Positions 32,661 through 44,800 of a DNA stretch of 64,000 bases are shown here, piece by piece (the first letter of the stretch is position 1; every line of letters begins with the position of its first letter). The position numbers and the translations under genes are program-made. This DNA is from Chimonanthus salicifolius. Taxonomy: Eukaryota; Streptophyta; Magnoliopsida; Laurales; Calycanthaceae. The notes below the pieces were generated by a model, which was not told the origin of the DNA, did no database searches, and was given only the letters and a program-made list of their open reading frames with translations. The stretch is taken from positions 45,305,222 to 45,369,221 of the forward strand of contig CM023540.1 of assembly GCA_013350335.1 (NCBI GenBank), in the 5' to 3' direction.

Positions 32661-35343
32661 GATTAAAAACCTCACAAACACACTTAAAAAATGACACCGG
32701 GATGATTTGTTTTCAGATCTGGCCAAAGTGGTAGGGTTTCTCACTCGTCTTGAGTAGGGGTGTAAACGGACCTGGATCTGGCCCGCGAACGGTCTAGCCT
32801 GATTAATAAGCAAACAGGCCAGATATTAACTTCTGCTTATATACACGGACTTGGGCTAGGACTCGGATTGTCCGTTTATTATCGGACGGGACTCAAGCCC
32901 GTCAGACTTTTTAAAGTCTAAAGTCTAAATGCATAAGTGAAATTTCGAAAGTCTCGCCTCGAAAACCCTAACTCTTGCTCTCGTTCACCCTCTCGTCTCT
33001 TCCCTTCTCTCACCGTCACTCTCAATCGCTCTCTTCATCTCTTCCCTTATCTGCTCGGATTTCACTCTCTTTCTCTCATTCAATCTTCTCTCTTAGTTCT
33101 CTCAATCCTCTCCCTTAGCCCTCTCTTCTCTGTCCAAATTTGCAGTGGCCAACGCCGTCGTCTTACACCCCTTTGTTACCGCCTGGGTCGCAATGATTAA
33201 GAACCTCACAAACACACTTAAAAAATGACACCGGGATTATTTGTTTTCAGATCTGGCCAAAGTGATAGGGTTTCTCACTCGTCTTGAGTAGGGGTGTAAA
33301 AGGACCTGGATCCGGTCCGCGAACCGTCTGGCCTGATTAATAAGCAAACAGGCCGGATATTAAGGTTTTCTTATATACACAGACTTGGACTGGGACTCGG
33401 ATTGTCCGTTTATTATCGGACGAGCCGCGAGCCCGTCAAACTTTTTAAAGTCTAAAGTCTAAACGCATACGTGGAATTTTGAAAGTCTCGCCTTGGAAAC
33501 CCTAACTCTTGCTCTCGTTCGCCTTCTCGTCTCTTCCCTTCTCTCACCGTCACTCTCAATCGCTCTCTTCATCTGTTCCCTTCTTTGCTCGGATTTCACT
33601 GTCTTTCTCTCATTCAATCTTCTCTATTAGTTCTCTCAATCCTCTCCCTTAGCCCTCTCTTCTCTATCCAAATTTGCAGCTGCCAACGCCATCGTCCTAC
33701 ACCCCTTTGTTGCCGCCTGGGTCGCTGTGATTAAGAACCTCACAAACACACTTAAAAAATGACACTGGGATGATTTGTTTTCAAATCTGGCCAAAGTGGT
33801 AGGGTTTCTCACTCGTCTTGAGTAGGGGTGTAAACGGATTTGGATCCGGCCTGCGAACCATCTGGCCTGATTAATAAGCAAACAGGCCGGATATTAAGGT
33901 CTGCTTATATACACGAACTTTGACTGGGACTCGGATTGTCCGTTTATTATCGGACGGGCCGCGAGTCCGTCGAACTTTTTAAAGTCTAAAGTCTAAACGC
34001 ATAAGTGGAATTTCGAAATTCTCGCCTCAGAAACCCTAACTCTTACTCTCGTTCTCCTTCTCGTCTCTTCCCTTCTCTCACCGTCACTCTCAATCGCTCT
34101 CTTCATCTCTTCCCTTCTCTGCTCGGATTTCACTCTCTTTCTCTCATTCAATCTTCTCTCTTAGTTCTCTCAATCCTCTCCCTTAGCCCTCTCTTCTCTG
34201 TCCAAATTTGCAATGGCCAAAGCCATCGTCCTACACCCCTTTGTTGCCGCCTGGGTCGCTGTGATTAAGAACCTCACAAACACACTTAAAAAATGACATT
34301 GGGATGATTTGTTTTCAAATCTCGCCAAAGTGGTAGGGTTTCTCACTCGTCTTGAGTAGGGGTGTAAACGGATTTGGATCCGGCCTGCGAACCATCTGGC
34401 CTGATTAATAACCAAACAGGCCGGATATTAAGGTCTGCTTATATACACGGACTTTGACTGGGACTCGGATTGTACGTTTATTATCGGACGGGCCGCGAGT
34501 CCGTCGGACTTTTTAAAGTCTAAAGTCTAAACGCATAAGTGGAATTTCGAAAGTCTCGCCTCAGAAACCCTAACTCTTGCTCTCGTTCGCCTTCTCGTCT
34601 CTTCCCTTCTCTCACCGTCACTCTCAATCGCTCTCTTCATCTCTTCCCTTCTCTGATCGGATTTCACTCTCTTTCTCTCATTCAATCTTCTCTCTTAGTT
34701 CTCTCAATCCTCTCCCTTAGCCCTCTCTTCTCTGTCCAAATTTGCAGCGGCCAACGCCTTCGTCCTACACCCCATTGTTGCCGCCTGGGTCGCTGTGATT
34801 AAGAACCTCACAAACACACTTAAAAAATGACACCGGGATGATTTGTTTTCAGATCTGGCCAAAGTGATAGGGTTTCTCACTCGTCTTGAGTAGGGGTGTA
34901 AACAGACCTGGATCCGGCCCGCTAACCGTCTGGCCTGATTAATAAGCAAACATGCCGAATATTAAGGTCTGTTTATATACACGGACTTGGACTCGGACTC
35001 GGACTCGGATTGTTCGTTTATTATCGGATGGGCCGCGAACGGTCTGCGAGAACATCAGACTTTTTAAAGTCTAAAGTCTAAACGCATAAGTGGAATTTCG
35101 AAATTCTCGCCTCAAAAACCCTAACTCTTGCTCTCATTCGCCCTCTCGTCTCTTCCCTTCTCTCACCGTCACTCTCAATCGCTCTCTTCATCTCTTCCCT
35201 TCTCTGCTCGGATTTCACTCTCTCTCTCATTCAATCTTCTCTCTTAGTTCTTTCAATCCTCTCCCTCAGCCCTCTCTTCTTTGTCCAGATTTGCAGCGGC
35301 CAACGCCGTCGCCCTACGCCCCTTTGCTACCGCCTGGGTCGCT
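32661..35343 (+). repeat. Tandem array: five copies of a 534-bp leader-like module
   Basis: Units begin with GATTAAGAACCTCACAAAC (first copy GATTAAAAAC) at 32661, 33195, 33729, 34263 and 34797, spaced exactly 534 bp each. The fifth runs about 15 bp longer through a GACTCG expansion. Each holds a GGGGTGTAAACGGA hAT-end-like block, a TTATATACACGGACT stretch, AAACCCTAACTCTTGCTCTC, and about 200 bp of pyrimidine-rich leader closing with an acceptor-like TTTGCAG. Frames over the leader are long in four units, but they open on GTG, not ATG, and unit two has an early stop, so I do not call protein genes. The module looks like a promoter and first exon amplified in place. Confidence 0.85.
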
Positions 35344-36442
35344 CCTTGTCCCCGCCCTATCCATCCGTCACATATAGCCCTTTATCACTTAATTTATTTT
35401 ATTTATTTGCTTTTATTATTTGGGTTTCATCTATCATAGATGACCATGGCCCTCTCTTGCTAATTTCTCATCCTCTCCACATCCAAACCAAAATGGTAAT
35501 GGATTTCCGCTATTCTAATTTCTCTCGTTTGGTTTCCTTAATTTTTTCAAAAGACACAAATCTCTGAAAATTTCATGGTAGAGATTTCCCGTGTTCTTCC
35601 CAATTCTGGGTTCCTTTCATTTCCTCATGTGGTTGTAGCTTACACGCATTGCAGAGTACCATGATTGAGTAAAAAGTAAATGCTTGATTAAGATCCACAT
35701 TTCTGAGAAAAAGGGGGGGAAAAGCACAGACATTGAAGAGTACCATGATTGTGTTCATATAAATCCAAACATGAGGAAGATCAACATAGCTTACCTATCA
35801 TATTTAATTCGCCATTGATCCAGATTACTGCATTACATTTCCAACATGAACCAGATCCGACCCAATCAACAAGGGGATCTGATGACGCAGATCTGAACAA
35901 AAAATCCAATTAATAATTCAATTTTAGGATCCATTATTTGTTGTTTTCGGGTAGGATCCATTGAACTTCGATTTAATAGAGCTCCAGAAGCAACCATAAT
36001 GATGACAAGAAGTGGTCTCTATCCAATCTACAACAGCCTTAATCATTCATCTTTTATTATTATTATTATAAGTAGTAAAGCATGCTTTTGTTTATTTGAA
36101 GTCAGTGCACATTATGTAATATGTCAACAAATGGAAAGACTTAAAATCTGGAATTGTAAATCGACTGTAAGCGGTTGCATCTACACTACAAAATAAGCTA
36201 AGACAGAGTGAGATCCATTAAATGACTTGTCTAAACCTTTCTTGACCCTTTTTGGGGTTTTTCAAATGGCGTAAAACAGATCTATAGTTGTTTTTACGGA
36301 TGGGAATGATATCAACATTAACCAAATTTGATGCATCAACCAACCCAAGTGAACTGACTCCTCCCTGACATGATTGTTTGCTTATTTTATGGGCTGCAAG
36401 ATTTTGATTATTTTATTTTCAGCGCAACATATAAATAAATTG
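35344..36442. other. Sequence downstream of the array, no gene recognised
   Basis: Unique sequence after the last 534-bp unit. If the modules are a duplicated leader, any linked gene should start here, but I find no convincing exon. Short open frames near 35350-35570 and 36000-36190 lack family features. Confidence 0.3.
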
Positions 36443-36450
36443 TGTTGATG

Positions 36451-36836
36451 AGGGGTAAAATATCGGCTGATACAAAATGTATCAGCTGATATATATTTCT
36501 TTTTAAGCACCGCATTATATCGGCCGATACGTATTGTATCAGCCGTACACACTATTTCTCCACCGATATGATTAATATCGGTCTTTTTTTTTAAAAAAAA
36601 AAATCAAAACGGTGATGGACTGGGTCGATATCTCAATCGATATCAGACCAATATTGGCCCATATCAGCCGATATTTCCATTTTCAATTTTTTTTTTAAAT
36701 CCAACTTCCTTTTGACTTATTTATTTATTTTTTAATTTAGATAAAATAAAATAATAAAAAATACCGATATTTAAAAAAGAAAGCAAAATAAGAGAGAAAC
36801 TTATCGCCCCGGAGGAGCTGAATTTTGCACCCCTAG
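36451..36836. mobile_element. hAT-type MITE, larger ATCGGCCGAT-family member
   Basis: The left end AGGGGTAAAATATCGGC and the inverted right end CTAGGGGTGCAAAATTCAGC pair. The flanks TGTTGATG (36443-36450) and TGTTGATA (36837-36844) form an 8-bp duplication with one change. The inside carries ATATCGGCCGATACG and related half-sites, as in the 12013-12194 copy, at about twice the length. Confidence 0.65.
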
Positions 36837-36844
36837 TGTTGATA

Positions 36845-38065
36845 AGTGGTATAAACAACTGAAAGCAAAAGGTGAATGGTGCTTGAACCAAGCAAAACTT
36901 AATTATCTTCAGTCGAGCACCGTATTATTTTTAGGATACTAGTTTATCAAGTAGTTTGACCTGTTTACATTGATTGTTATCCTTGCATTCTTGCAGTTGG
37001 TTTGGCAAAGATCTTATTCCCTACAGAAGCAAAAGTTGCAATGGACATTGCACAAGTGAATCGCACTTTGCCTTTACAATTACCTGGTGGTTCCAAGCTT
37101 ATGATTTAGTACTTATTTAATGCATATTTTTTCTCTCTGCTTTCCAGAACTGATATTTATTTCCTGCGTATTGTTTTTGTGCTACCTGTGAGGGTGCTAA
37201 ATGCAGTATTTTACCATGTTTATGCTCTCTCTCTGAACTTGGTTGATCCTACAATGAAGAATCAATTGATTAATTAATAAGAACGAAAATGATGCAACAA
37301 CAACAACAAAATCATGGCATCCTACATCTTGATGCAGCCGCTTTCTCCAAATACCATTTCTTTTCCTGGTTTCGAAAGAACAAGAAATGTCAGTTCATTA
37401 TTACACAGCTAGTAGAAAAGATGAACAGAGAAAGAGGAGCACTCACTTCATCTAACATGGATTTCCATTTTTCACCTCCTTCAGCTTACCAATGACACAG
37501 TTCAGAAAAATTCATCCTGATCTATTCTCAATAGCATAACAATCTTCCCGAAAAAAAAAGAAAACACCCAGAAGAGCAGAATTCCCAATAAACAGGAAGT
37601 TCTCTGACAGTGCAATCACCGAAAATAGTTGAGTTCTAACTGATACATTTGAGTCCGAGTTGTACCAGTGAGTCGAAACCAATCGCTTCAACTGCCATTC
37701 ACAAAAGCATGGGAAGAAGAAATACTAGTATGATAACAACAAATGGTTCTTCAGAAGTGTTTGCCTCAGAGATGAAGACAACAAACAGATAAGGTAGTCG
37801 CAGAAGAAAAAAATATTCTATGAAATATGAAAGAGGATAGAAAAGGGGATGGGATTTATAAAATTCATTTAATGACCATAAGCACTTCATCTCCTCTTAA
37901 AACTCTTAACTCCGTACTTAATTTTCTTCACCAGCTTCAGTTCATGTTCTTCATATCTCCTTTTTTTCCTGCTGCTTCTGTTCAGCAATTTGCAGTTTAG
38001 TAGCAAGAAACTGATGTTTGAATTAGTTAACCGAATGAAAATTTTAATAGAAAGATGAGTACTAC
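36845..38065. other. Intergenic sequence, one possible unassigned exon
   Basis: Near 36998-37088, after an acceptor-like TTCTTGCAG, a short frame reads GLAKILFPTEAKVAMDIAQV and runs to a GT. I cannot assign it. The rest holds a CAA repeat (37295-37310) and no supported gene. Confidence 0.3.
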
Positions 38066-38940
38066 TAATCAATTTGCCTAGCCTGATTTGGCACCTTTGG
38101 CATGAGAGAAATCAGAGGATTTTCTCAAACTCTACCAGTACCCCTTACCGTGTTAGTCACAACATCCTTAATGACATCAGAAGCAGGATTTTTTTCTTGT
38201 CATCCAATGCTGACATCCATCACAAGAGTAGTCCCTTCTCTGCTGCCTGGAACTTGCCAATTGTGTGCTCGATTCCCCCTAAACCTCCTAATCTCAGAAG
38301 TGTTGTCGACGTTGGTCCTGGATCCCTTGTCATTGCAAAATTCCTATTAGGAGAAACCATTCTCTTGGGAGCCAATTATAGGTGCTCTGTTCCGGACTCA
38401 TCTGGTTTCTTGTGCGAGCAACCAACTCATCCGGAGATTACTCTTTCTATGCTTCTCTTCACCCAGAAGATATTATTGCATCTCTTCAAGAAAAGAGTCC
38501 CCCTCAATCATGTCATCTTGGGCGATGAAATTGTTTACTTGATTTCCAGCTCTGGTACTAGATCTTGGAACCTTCGTGGTCACCTGAATGCTATTAGAGC
38601 CATTCTCTCAAAATTTACTACTGGCAGCATGAAGTTTTCCAACTGCAAGGAAAATTTTATCTCCACTTTTGCTGACCTTTTGTCTAATGGTCACTGTACT
38701 GGCATTTTTTGCTAATACTTCGGACAATCTTCGATCAGTTTATTTCTTGATCCTTGGACTTTTTGCCCTTTATTGTTCTTGGTTCTCTTGAACCACTTGT
38801 TTGCCCTCCCGGGAGTGACTTCTTTCTAATCCTTTTGATTTTTTGGCCTAGCCCGGCTTGTGGGTTCTATGTATATTTTTTTGAGCTCTCTTTGAATGAT
38901 AATATACTAACCAATTCATTCAATAAAAAAATCAATTCAG
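38066..38940 (+). pseudogene. L1-like LINE 3' end with RNase H-like domain
   Basis: An open frame (about 38065-38715) starts mid-domain with SLIWHLWHERNQRIFS, the segment after the zinc-binding motif in plant L1-type ORF2 proteins (family: IWNLWLERNxRIF). The rest has the layout of the following RNase H-like domain, ending HLNAIRAILSKFTTGSMKFS and a CxxN-like segment, though the catalytic acids are not clear. A T-rich 3' region and an A-rich end (ATTCAATAAAAAAATC, near 38920) follow. There is no ATG at its start, so it is a 5'-truncated copy; the frame is still open, suggesting a fairly recent insertion. A derived host gene is a less likely alternative. Confidence 0.5.
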
Positions 38941-39825
38941 GCAATGGGAAGAGCATCACTTGGGAATGGAAATTTTGTCCAACCCTTGATGGCAACTTTT
39001 TTTCTTTATGAGTTAATGTTTGTCGATAAATGTAGTAGAGTAGTTGTCATTTCCATAAAAATAATATTATAGACATGAAAAGTTTAGAAATTTTAGTCCA
39101 AGGACTACCAAAATTGAAATCATTTTATAGTGAAGAGTAATATGAGGGATGTCAAAATTGACTCATTTAATGAGGGGGAAAAAATCAATTGAAAAGGTTC
39201 ATACTTAACTTCATTTTTACTTTAAAAATGATTTTAGGAAGGCACTCTATGTGCTCAACCTTTTGTTTAAAAATTCAAAAAAACTCAACTGATTTTGTTT
39301 GAATTGATTTAATTCGACAAAATTTCAAGTTGAACAATTCAACATTTGTTCTTCAATTTTCTTTTACATTTAATTAATTTCTCAACTGGATAAAATTTTA
39401 AATGAAATTTGAATTCCAAATTGTCAATCGGGCCTAGTGGCCTAAAAATTAAAGTTGGAAAGTTTTAATTTTAATGCTGGTAGCATTGAAGTAGCACTTG
39501 GGGATAGTCTAAATAGACAAACGGGCCTTTATTGGGCCATGGACTGTCCAATAGGCTCATTGGACCACACAGGATCCAAGGCTAATTGGACCTTGGATTG
39601 TCGGGCCAGGACGCGGACTGTACGATTAACCAATCGGGTAGGACCGGATTTTGCCGGGCAGTCGGAGAGAATCTAATAACAGACATAAAGCGGCAGTCGA
39701 CTTTTAGGTGGCAAAAACTGATGAGATCCTTTAATATATATACCGTGAAATGAAAAGATTCAGCGTTAGTGGCCCCATCCACTTACAATTGATGTTTGGA
39801 GAACCCAATCACTCTTTGTAGTATG
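38941..39825. other. Intergenic sequence with GGGCC-rich block
   Basis: Around 39420-39680 there is a GGGCCT/TTGGACC-rich block like the sequences seen in the 534-bp module and in intron 8 of the stomatin-like copies (about 41090 and 51300). No gene is recognised. Confidence 0.3.
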
Positions 39826-40119
39826 AAGTAATGGTCACTATGTAAATTAAAAAACAATTCAGTAAAGAAGGAAAAGAAAGATCCAGCATTAAAACATAGT
39901 CTAAAAAGTTTCTTTTTGAGCACTTTCATCCTCACCAGCAAGAAAGCCCTCGCTATCACGTAACAGAGAAACCTTATAAAGTAATGGTAACTATGTAAAT
40001 TAAAAAACAATTCAGTAAAGGAAGGAAAAGAAAGATCCAGCATTAAAACATAGTTTTTCTTTTTGAGCACTTTCATCCTCATCAGCAGGAGAGCCTCGCT
40101 ATTACGTAATAGAGAAACC
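39826..40119. repeat. Tandem duplication of about 150 bp beside the last SLP exon
   Basis: Two direct copies shifted by 153 bp (39826-39978 and 39979-40119) share AAGTAATGGT, AACAATTCAGTAAAG, GATCCAGCATTAAAACATAG and GAGCACTTTCATCCTCA. They lie immediately downstream of the exon 9 stop codon on the minus strand, so they would be the 3' untranslated region of that gene. Confidence 0.75.
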
Positions 40120-41843
40120 TTAAGGGGGGACAGAGAATGCATTCTTCTCCAGAACCCTTTTGGCCTCAGCCATTGTGCTAGCCATATTTTCTGCAGAGCC
40201 AGGGGTTATCAGAGTTGTGTCCTACAAAAGTTAAACAGAAAAGGGCATAGAAATCAAGCCTCATCATCCAAAATGTGATCTTTTAATTTGTTGTTAGTTT
40301 ATTAACAGTATATTTGGATTGGGTCCAAGTCTCACCCTTTGGGCAATGTTATTGAGATCCTTGATATAGTCCTCCGCGGTTATTAAACATGCTTCCTGTA
40401 ATCAACAAATCCATTCTCTTTGATTAGTAAAGCACATGCTCAAGACATCACGCTATAGTCAAAACAAGTCAAATAAAATTGACCATTGCAAACTACATAT
40501 CGAAGCTTCAAAAAGGAGGTTCCACTTGGACATTATCATTAAAAGGACAATTTTCAAATGAATGTATAATAATAGACTCCAATTTAAAACTATTAGACTT
40601 TTTTTACTCTTTTTCTGATACATAATTATTAAACTTGCATTAGAGGAAGGCCCATTGTTTATTATATATATATATATATGAACCCAACCAGCACAACCAT
40701 TAGATACTCCAAGCAAAAAAATTTACATATGCAAATCACTAAAAATATAAATATATGTAACATCATCAAAATTTCAAGATACATAGCAAAGCTTGCGGTA
40801 CAAGTTCATAAGATGCTTAGAACAATTTTTTTTTTTTTTAAAAAAAATGTTAATTCTAATTAATATAGAAAGAAAGGCACTAGAGGTTTGAAGAAAACCA
40901 TACAAAGCATAATAAATAAACAAAGAAACCCTCAATCCGTACACCCACGATCACAAATAAACAAGGGGTTGAACCTACATAAACATTCTATAAACTAGAA
41001 TAGCCCAATACTTTCTAAGCACGCAAAATGTTGAGACAAGAAGCCAAAACTGCACATTTGGTCATATCAGCCCGCAGATAGTCCGATTAGTTTATCGGGC
41101 CAAGCCAGATCCAATACTAATCGGACCATATATTATCGGGCCGGGCCGGATCTGGATCCGTTTACAGACCCATCCATAACAATTTCATGATCAAATACAG
41201 TTTTATTTACAGATCACTCTTCCTTAACCCCTTATTTACACTACGACCCCCAACTAAATAAGGTGGACCCTCTTGTAACTTTGAATCTTCTCAACCTTCT
41301 TTTCTGGAATCTTAAGCTGAGACAAATCAAAAGACATGTTTCCTTGACCAGCATTACTTTTTTCTCCCAAGGATAATTTGATGATTATCCAATCTTCAAG
41401 CCATAACATCTATTTGAATCTTACCATATTGTGCCTAAAACAGTTACATTGGAATCAGTACACAACATAATAACAGATGAAGAAGGCATTGCAATCTCAA
41501 CATGTTAAAGCTAAAAAAAAATTGAAAAGAGGATGATGCAACCTGGGAAATATAGATGGAAGACAATTCTTCAAAAAGTTGCATTGATTGTTGGTAATCA
41601 GGGATGATTATATAGCACTATTCACATTCAAATTTGAATAAATTGATCCTATATTTCTTAGTCAATTTCATATTTCAATTGATGTTTGGATTCTATTTTG
41701 CAAATAAAATATCAATCCTCATATCCAATCAAGTGCACAAAAATTACTCAGCTCAAAACCTCCAAAATCTGTAATGGAAACAGACAGCATATTCATTTTT
41801 TGGGACAAAGCTTCAGCCCTGGCAATAACACCTTGTGCCTCTC

Positions 41844-44800
41844 CTGAAAGTGGACAACACTGTTAAATTAGACAACTGCCACCAAAACTTAAACTGCAAA
41901 AGCATTTCAATAACCAAGTTCCATGGCATAATTTAAATGAGTGAAAAACTATAAGTTTGATACCACCATAAAAAAGAGATGTCCTTATCACTGTGTTGCT
42001 AGCGCAGTTGACAAAAAAACTTTTTATTTTGAATGCTTATATATGCCGTGTATAAACAGAAAAGTCAGGGTTGCCTGCAACTCCTTTTTTTCTAGCTTTC
42101 AATAGTAAACTCTATGATATTATTAGTTTGCAAATTCAATTGGTAAAGCTGTCATTAGCATATATTGATCCAACAGGGGAAAAAACTATCAAATGAAATA
42201 CAATAAATATAACTGCTACTTCCATCCTTAAATTATTTCAATTTTTTTTTTTTTTGAAATGGTTTATATATTAATAGATAAAGAGACACCAGAAGTGCAA
42301 ATACAAAAAGAGAGAGTAGGAAAAGAAAAACAGTTAGAACTGAAAAAGAACGAAACAGAGAGGCCTCAAACAAATATTGATGATTGCTATTTGCCATCAA
42401 ACACGACAATTGAAAGATAACCATTTTATTTCATCAAGAGAACTAATACAAACATAATAAAATTGGACAAGGCATGTTCTGTTATGGAAAGTGACCCAAA
42501 GTCCCAAGTGGAAAGTCCCCCTTTGAGGACTACATTCAACTGAGGACCTTTTCTTAAAGTTGATGTGTGGACATCTGCTCTTATAGGAAGCCCTACAACA
42601 GATGACTGCCATTCATTCTATAAAAATGAGACAGCTTGAGTCTTTTATGAAAAGTTTTGGGGCTTAGAGAAAACCCACGAGAGACAAGAGAGCTTTTTTT
42701 CTGTGTATTATCCTTGAGAAAGAAAGTGTGAGAAACAAGTGATGCTACGAGAGTGGGTTTTGCCTCTAATAGGCACATTTTATTTTATTTTATTATTATT
42801 CTTCACTTAATATTCACGGAGTCATTTTTCCTTTTCACCCATGGAAGCAAACATCATCATTGAACCACCATGTAAATTGGGTGTCTCCTTGTGTGGTATT
42901 TTATTTAGGATTACTTTTGATTTTTATTTTTCCCATTTTGAAGTTTGGTTTGCACTTTCTCCACAAGACAACATATTGGTATAAACCTTTGGTTCAAGCT
43001 ACAATTCTACTCCTTTAATGTGAACACGGCCTCACACATGATTGAAGCATAATGCATGTCTCCTGAGATCCAACAATAGCCACTAGTTCATACCTGATTG
43101 GGTTTATAATTCATACTTGTGCTCAGGTGCTACAATGGCCAGGAAGATGTAGAATGCAAAGTTTGAGGTGGAGAAATTTGATAGAAAGAATGAATTAAAT
43201 TTGCATTGTTCAAAAAAAATCTTTAATTTGTAGCAAATTTGAGATCTACCAGTTCAATAGTCCACATAAGGTTCCGAAGAAGTTCAAGCATACCTTCAAC
43301 TTGGATGATGTTTGATGAAGGTGGTAAGATACCCATTCCATGTGCATAGAAGGGACTAATGAACATTTTCATAAAAAGTCAAATCAAAACTCTCACCAAG
43401 GTGAAGACTGGTAGTTGCTATAGGGAGGGGCTTAGTTTCCCAAGTGAAAAGTGAGTGCCTTTCTATATATATGAGGGCTCCTAAAATAGGTATTTTTGAA
43501 AGGTTTTGGGGTTTTGAGAAAAACCACTCAAAGGTAAGAGAACATGTTATGGGTCTTGTTACTGTCATTGTTGAACCATGTAAATATGGAGCCTCCTTGT
43601 ATGGTAATACATTTTGGAGCTCCGTTTGTACTTTCTCCATAACACTTGCTCTTCAATCACTTGTTTCCACTTGCCTACTTCCTTACTGACAACTCCTTGT
43701 CTAGAAACTAGAGGCCTCTACTGCATTCCTACTTCCTAAATTGTAGTTTGCAGTTAGCAGAGAATCTTCACTCAAAAATAATAATAAAATGAAAAATTCC
43801 TAGACTGCGGTTGAAATCCATGGATTACTATAAGTTCAAAGACATGCTTTGAGAGACTATTTGCAAAGACCTTGAAATGGGAAGGGCTATGTTCATCTAG
43901 TGCACACTCTTTTGGATGTTGATGAGACATTGTTTGTGTGATCAATTCCAAAGCCACACTAGGAAGAAATCTCTATGACACTCTTTTGCCTGCCTATTTT
44001 GAGAAGAGGGACAAGAGAGGAGTGCTCTTTATTGTTTCCATGAGTTGTGTACTTTTTTAGGCACTTTCGCAACATTGACCCCTTCATACTCTGTTTTACT
44101 AAGTTTCTATGAAGTGCAGTGCTTAATGGAAACAGTAAGAAATGGATACCCTCTCAAATATTTGACCTTGGATGGCAACATAACAAGTTATACAGAACTT
44201 TGAACAAGCTTCGTCATTAAGCATTAGTCAAGTGTTTTTGAGTGTTGGGATTTTGCTTTATGTGTATTTTGGAGGAAAGGGATGTGGCGAAAGCTATCAA
44301 GCATCCCAACTCAAAGTGACCCATACCCCATAGGCAAATACCCAATACCCCTCACACCATCCAATTGGACAAAGGTACCCTCCAAGAAGCCTTCTCCATA
44401 ACCCCATTGCATGTACCAACCAGTCCAAGCCCAACCTTAAACTAAACTTGCCCCAATAACTTGAACCTCAGAATTGACCAGCCCCATATCCACAATCCAT
44501 CACAATCACCTCACCCTACACAAGATAACATGACAGTCCTCCCTTGATCAAATGTGCAACCTGGCCCAAAAAAGATAATCAAACTTGACTGAAACATCCC
44601 TTAGGTCTCAGACTGTAAATAACACCCCCAGAAAAATCATCCTAGACCTTTCAAAAAAAACCCATCCTAAACCTGACCATCCAAAGGATGAACCAGTTGG
44701 CTTTGTATAGATAGTTCAGGCCCTTGAACCAAAACTTCAACTTTCACCACCCTAGGTACAGAAACATGGCAGATTTGAAAACGAACCAAGGACCACTATA

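Noticed and set aside
32937..35377. Repeated 87-residue frames (SRSPSRLFPSLTVTLNRS type) in the 534-bp units as a tandem gene family
   Set aside because: They start on GTG rather than ATG, one unit has an early stop, and the sequence is a pyrimidine-rich leader whose composition favours long frames. High similarity at DNA level explains the shared protein.
43356..43689. Complementary 80-95 residue frames near 43.4-43.7 kb, also in unit B, as a conserved protein
   Set aside because: Frames are open on both strands and conserved only because the DNA is duplicated. The region looks like an LTR-type promoter with a TATA-like run.
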